A stretch of 15,017 nucleotides of DNA, from assembly GCA_031254955.1 (NCBI GenBank), contig JAIRTK010000066.1, forward strand, positions 1 to 15,017. Direction: 5' to 3'. The notes under the pieces were generated by a model. The model did not search any database, was not told the DNA's origin, and worked only from the letters and a program-made list of their open reading frames with translations. The position numbers were made by a program, and so were the translations under genes. Below are positions 6,801-12,800 of this stretch, in pieces. Within the stretch, counting starts at the first letter, position 1, and every line of letters starts with the position of its first letter. This stretch comes from Opitutaceae bacterium. GTDB lineage: Bacteria; Verrucomicrobiota; Verrucomicrobiia; Opitutales; Opitutaceae.

Positions 6801-6828
6801 ATTTCATGGGGGAAGCGAGGCTTGGTGG

Positions 6829-6856
6829 CGGAGGCCTCGGAGAGGCCTCCCTACCG
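6829..6856 (-). terminator. 28-bp palindromic element just 3' of the giant gene, possible terminator or 3' stabiliser
   Basis: It is identical over 28 bp to the arm at 4504-4531. It folds as a 9-bp GGAGGCCTC/GAGGCCTCC stem with a 3-base loop. On the minus strand it begins 13 bases after the stop codon of the giant surface-protein gene, where a 3' hairpin is expected. No T-run follows the stem on that strand, so intrinsic termination is doubtful. It may equally be a dispersed repeat placed here by chance. Confidence 0.4.
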
Positions 6857-6869
6857 GGGGGATCAGGGG

Positions 6870-9800
6870 TTATGGGGCGCGGAGGCGGCGGGCTGTCAGG
6901 GCCAGGGTCAGGAGGGCCAGCGCCCATAGGGTGGGGATTCCTCCTCCTCCTCCGCTGGAAGCGCCACCTCCACCGCCGGTGCCGCCGCTTGGCGGGGGCG
7001 TGGTGTCGCCGCCGGTCGTGGCGGTGACGGTGAGGGTGGTGACGTTGTCGGAGGCGTCGATGGCGCGGATGGCTTTGTTGCCGGTGTCGGCGACGTAGAG
7101 CGTGCCGTCGGGGGCGAGGGCGAGGGCTTCGGGGTGGGCGAACCAGGCGTCGGAGCCGGCGCCGTCCTTGAAGCCGGGCACGCCGGGCATGGCGCCGATG
7201 CCGGGGTAGCCGGCAAGGGTCGCGATGGTGCCGCTGGAGAGTTTGCGGACGAGGGAGTTGCCGGTGTCCACGAAGTAGAGGTCGCCGTCTTCGAGGACGA
7301 GGCCGCGCGGGGCGTTGAGGAGGGCGTCGGAGCCGGTGCCGTCTTCGCTGCCGGCGGTCTCGGGCCGGCCCGCGATGGTCGTGACTTCGTTGCTGGCGAG
7401 GTCGATGACGCGGATGGTGTGGTTTCCGGTGTCGGCCACGTAGAGCAGCGCGCCGGCGCCGGCGGTTTCCAGCAGCGCGAGTCCCGCCGGGGCGTTGAAT
7501 TGCGCCAGCGTGCCGCCGGCGCTGGTGGTGCCGGAGTGGTCCGCCATGCCCGCCAGCGTGGCGACCGAGCCGGAGGCGTTGACCCGGAGGATGACGTGGC
7601 GGCCCGTGTCGGCGACGTAAAGGGTGCCTTCGGCGTCCACGGCGAGGGCCGTGAGTTGGGAGTGTTGTTGGGCGGGGTCGGAGGGCGTGCCGGACAGCAG
7701 GGTCGAGACTCTGCTGGTGGCGAGGGTGACGGCGCGGATGCTGTTGTTGCCGGTGTCGGCGACGTAGAGCGTGCCGGAGCGCGCGGCGAGGCCGGAGGGG
7801 GTGTTGAATTTCGCGGCGAGGCCCAGGCCGTCCAGCGCGCCGGGCGAGTCGAGCGTGCCCGCGAAGGTGGCGAGGTTTTGGCCGGGGGAGAGGGCTTGGA
7901 TGACGTGCCGGGAGGCGTCGGCGACATACAGGGTGCCGGAGGCGTCGGTCGCGAGCGCGGAGGAGTGCGCGAAGTGGCTGTCGGGGGCGGGCGCGATCGT
8001 CACGGTGGCGGGGGCGCTGATGATGTCGCCGGCGGACGTGGTGATGACGACATCATACACGCCGGCCTCGGCGGGCGAGCCGGAGAGCGTGAGCGCGGGG
8101 TAGATGGCGCCGGGGATGGGCACGCCGTCCTTGCGCCACTGGAATTGGGCCTCGCCGGCCACGGTGACGGTGAGGGCGGAGGGGACGCCGTGCCGGACGA
8201 TGCTGTCGGCGGGTTGTTCGATGATGTTCGCGGAGCCGGGCAGGATCGAGACCACCACGCGCCGGCTGACGATGCTGCCGGCGGGGTTGGAGATGACGAC
8301 GTGGTAGTCGCCGTTGTCCGTCCAGGCGCCGGAGAGATTCAGCACGGGCGAGATTTCTCCGTCGAGGGCGGCGCCGTTGTGATACCACTGGTAGGAGGCG
8401 GCGCCGGTGGCGACGACCGAGAGGGCAAACGCCGTGCCGGCGGGAGCCGCCCGGCCTTGCGGTTGCGTCGTGATGGCCGGCGCGCCCGGGGTCGAGGGGT
8501 TGATGTTGACGGTGACGGTGGCGCTGAGCACCGAGCCGCGGGCGCCGTTGACCAGGCCGTAGGCGACGACGTAATAGTCGCCGGCTTCGTAGGCGGCGCC
8601 GGCGAGCAGCAGCGAATCCGAAACCGCGCCGGGGATGGGGGCGCCGTCCTTGAACCATTGGTAGCCGTCGGCGTTTTGCGCGACGATGGCGAGGGTATGG
8701 GAGGCGCCCTCGTCCAGGGTCACGGCGGAGCCGGGGACGTTTGTTGTGATGAGCACGTCGGGCGTGGGGGAGACGGTGAGCGTCGCGCGGTTGCTTTCGA
8801 GCCGGATGCGGCCTTTGGTCACGGCGACGTAGTATTCGTTTCCGTCGTCGGCGGTCGTGCACAGGAAGCCGTAGGAGGCGGCGGTGGCGCCGGGGATGGG
8901 TTCGTCGGGCGAGCCGCTTTTGAACCATTGGTAGGTGTAGTGGTGGCCGTCGGGGTCGTTGGTTTCGACGGTGAAGAGCACGGCTTCGCCGGCGGTTCTG
9001 GACTGGGCGGCGGCGGGTTGCCGGGTGATGCGCGGCGGGGAGACGAGGTAGAGCGTGTCGCTCACATCGACGGCGGGGCCGGCGGCGGCGGGCATGCCGG
9101 AGAGCGTGTAGGCGAATTGCTGCGCGTCCGGCGGGAGGGGGACGCTGAACTCGAAGGGGAACGCGTTTTTCACGGGCGTCGTCTGCTCCGGCCCGCCGTC
9201 GATGCTGTAGGTGAGCGTCGCGGACTGGAGCACGCCCGTGCCGGAGGCGACGTAGATGTAGGCGTTTTGGCGGGAGGGGGAGAGCGAGAGCACCATGCCC
9301 GTCACCCGTTCGAGAGTGGGATCGTCGCGCTGGCTGAAGCTTTCCTCCGGCAAGTCGTCGCCGTGGCCGTGCCGGTAATCCGCCTGCAGGCCGAGCGCGG
9401 GCGCGGCGTCGTCGATGGCGATGGCGGTGAAGCCGCCGGGCGAGACGGTGACGGTGGTGGCGCCGTTCGTAAACGCGCCGGGGTTTTGCGGCACGTTGTC
9501 GCGCCAGAGTGTCATGCGCGCGCCGGGCGCGAGGTTCACCTTGTCGGCGCGCACGGTGACGGTGGCGGTCACCTCGGTCGCGGACTGGTTGGAGAAGGCG
9601 AGGTAGAGGCGTCCGTTGCCGTGGCCGGCGACGTAGTTGAGTTGCACGGCGTTTTCACCGGAGAGCGTGACGAGGCCGCGCGGCAGCCACGGCCAGACGC
9701 CGGACTCGCCGTAAAACACGCCCGGCGCGCCGCCAAACACGCGTCCGCGGAAATAGGCCTTGGAGTCGCTGAACTGCCAGGGGAACTTGACCGCGCCGAG

Positions 9801-12800
9801 CGACTTGTATTCGGCGTCGGCCATGAGGAAGTCGATGGCGATCGAGGCCAGCATGGCGGGGTGGTTCATGTGCGCGGTGACGGCGTTGCCTTTGTAGTCC
9901 GGGTCGATGCCATACCAGCGCAGCGGCCAGGCGGCGGTGAGTTGGCCGGCGCGGTATTCGTTGCGGATCGTGTAGCCGGGATAATTGAGCCAGCGTCCGA
10001 TGATGCCGGAGCGGCCCACGGCGGCGTAGAAGGGATCGGCGGTCAGCGCCGCCACGCGCATCAACGACGGCGCCGCGTAGGCGCTCATGAAGATGCCCCG
10101 GTGGCTGACGGAGGAGGCCGACGCTTCGGAGGTGAGGCCGACTTCGGACACCAGCGAGGAGCGGATCGCCGGGTGGGTCACGCTGTGGCCATCGACGTTG
10201 AACTCGTTCAGCGCCGGGGCGAACTGGATGTGCCGGATAAACTCGTCCATCGCCTTGGCGGCGTGTTCGGCGTAGGTGGCGGCGCCGGCGTCGTCGCCGG
10301 CGGCGGCGGCCAATTCGGACATTTCGAGCAAGGACTCCCAGCGTCCGCCGATCTGGTTCCAGAAGGAGTTGGCAACGTCGGCGAAGTCGGTGGCGGGGCC
10401 GGCGGTGTAGCGGTATTTGATGTAGGCGTCGGCGAGGGTGCGGGCGTCGGCGAGATATTCGGCCTGGCCGGTGGCCTTGTAGCCGGCGATGAGGGAGTGC
10501 CAGAGTTTGAAGGACCAGCCGCCGCGGTGGGCGTCGTCGCCGAGGACTTGCAAGCGGGTGAGGGTGGCGCCGGCGCCGATGGCGCCGAGGAGGGTTTTGT
10601 CGGTGAAGGTGCTGTCGGCGGAGACGGCTTGAGTCCACGACTGGCCGGCCAGGGTGGCGTAGGCGCTGGTGCGTCCGCCGGTGAGGGCGGAGAGGGCGAA
10701 GTAGTCGGTGGCGTAGTAGGAGGCGAGCGGGCCGCCCAGCGGGGCGACGGCGCCGGTGCCGGTGAACACCATGGCGTCTTTCGAGCGGGAGACGAAATAC
10801 TCGATGGTGGGCAGGGCGCGTTTTTCGTAATAGTCCGCGTCGTCGCGCACCAGGGCGAGGCCGAGCGCGGCGGCGGCGGACTGGAAGCGCACGGTGTCGG
10901 GGTTGTCGTTCACATACTCGTTGGCTTTTTCGTTGGCGCGCCAGTAGCTGTAGCCTTTGGGGAGGCCGTCGCGCGGGTCCACGGTTTCGTCGAGGAGGAA
11001 GTCCATGAGGTTGTCGAGGGCGGTGTTGAGCGAGCCGCCGGCGAGGTTGCTCCGGTAGTCGCGGAAGCCGTAGACGCCGGTGACGACGTCGCGGAGGGCG
11101 GCGTCGAGCGTGCCGTCGCGGACGATGAGGCGCACGGAGAAGGAGAGCGTGCCGTCGGTGCGCGAGCCGGCGCCGCCGTAGAGCGGCGCGGCGATGGCGG
11201 GGAGGCTTTGGGTGGCGGTGAAGTCGGTGGCGCAAAGGCCGAAGAGGCCGTTGTAGCGGGTGGAGACGCGGGCTGGGATTTCAAAGGGGTCCACCGCCGC
11301 GCCCGCCACGACGGTCTGGCCGGCGAGTTTTCGCAGGACGGCGGGCGTGGTGGAGCGGATTTCGTCGATGACGTATTGTTTGGAGGGGAAGCGGCGGCCA
11401 TCCCAGACGCCGGGCATGTAGAAGGCGTCGATGTCCGTGTTGGGCACTTCGGGCAGGCCGGTGAAGGAGACGGCGTAGTGGCGCGCGCCGGCGGGGGCGA
11501 GCGTCCAGCGGAGGCGGGGCGGGGCGGCGCCGGCGGGGAGTTCCAGGGCGGCGTGGAAGCCGGCGATGGCGGTGTCGGAGGGGGCGAAGCGCCAGAGGAT
11601 GCGTCCGTCGGCGATGGAGGCGCGGACGGGCGTGAGCGCGGTGCGCGTGCCGGTCGCCGCGCCGTAGTCGTGGGCGCGGTTGCCGGGCAGTTCCGCCAGT
11701 GCGGGGAGGTCGGTTTTCCAGGAGGGGAGCGTGATGTTGGTGGCGGCGGCGTCGGTGATGGCTTGGGTGGTGGTCAGGCCGGGGTCGCCGGTGTTGTAGA
11801 GCACCTCGAAGGCGGCGGCGAAATGCGCGGTGGCGCCGGTGTCCTTGTCCGTGACTTCGACGCCGAGGTCGGCGGCGAGGGCGACGGCGTAGCGGTCGTT
11901 TTCGAGCGCGGGGGCGGGGGCGGGCGTGGTGTCGAAGACGAGCAGCGGGGCGGAGCGCTCGCCGGTTTCCTTGTCGGCGAAACGCACGCCGGCGAAGTCC
12001 GCGCCTTCGTCGATGGAGGTGAGGACGAGGGTGAGGCGGTGGTCGGTGTCGCCGGCGTGGCCGTTGCCGTAGAGGTCGCCGCGGCGACCGGCGGCCCAGT
12101 TGAGGAACTGGGCGAGGCGCGGGTCGGCGAAGGTGACGGTGTCGCCGGCGAGGCGGGTGGCGACATCGACGGTGGTCTCGGCGAGCGGCACCGTGCCGGG
12201 GCCGGGGGCGGTGGCGGAGTCCGCGCGGGCGGGGGCGTCGGTCCAGGTGAGGGTGTTTTCGGCCCAGGCGGGGGCGTTGTCGATGAGGCCGTGCAGGCGG
12301 AGGCGCACGGGGTTGCGGGGGTGCATCGCGCCCGTGCCGCCGTTGATGAAGGGGGCGCCGCCGAGGGTGAGCGTGAGGGAGGCGGCGGTGGCGTCGGCGG
12401 ATTCGACGGCCAGCGGGAGGTCGAAGAGGAGGTAGCTTTTGCGCGCGCGGGCGGTGTCGAAGGCGGCGACGGAGAGGCCGGTGCGGTCGAGGTTGTCGGC
12501 GGCTTGCGCGCCGCCGGCCACGGCGGCGTCGGCGGCGGGTCGGGCCACGCCGTTCGCGCCGGGCGGCGTCGAGTCTTTGAGCGTGAGCGTGGCGGGGGCG
12601 GATTCGACGGAGCCGACGCCGTTGGCCACCACCACGGTGTAGGAGGCGCCGTGGTCGGCGGCGGTGAGGGCGGCCAGGGCGAGTGTCGCGCCCGCCGTGC
12701 CTTGCGGGGCGGGGATGGGGGCGCCGTTGCGTTTCCATTGATAGGTGATGTCGGTGCCTTCGGCCTCGACCACGAAGCTGGCCGGCCCGCCTTGGTAGCT

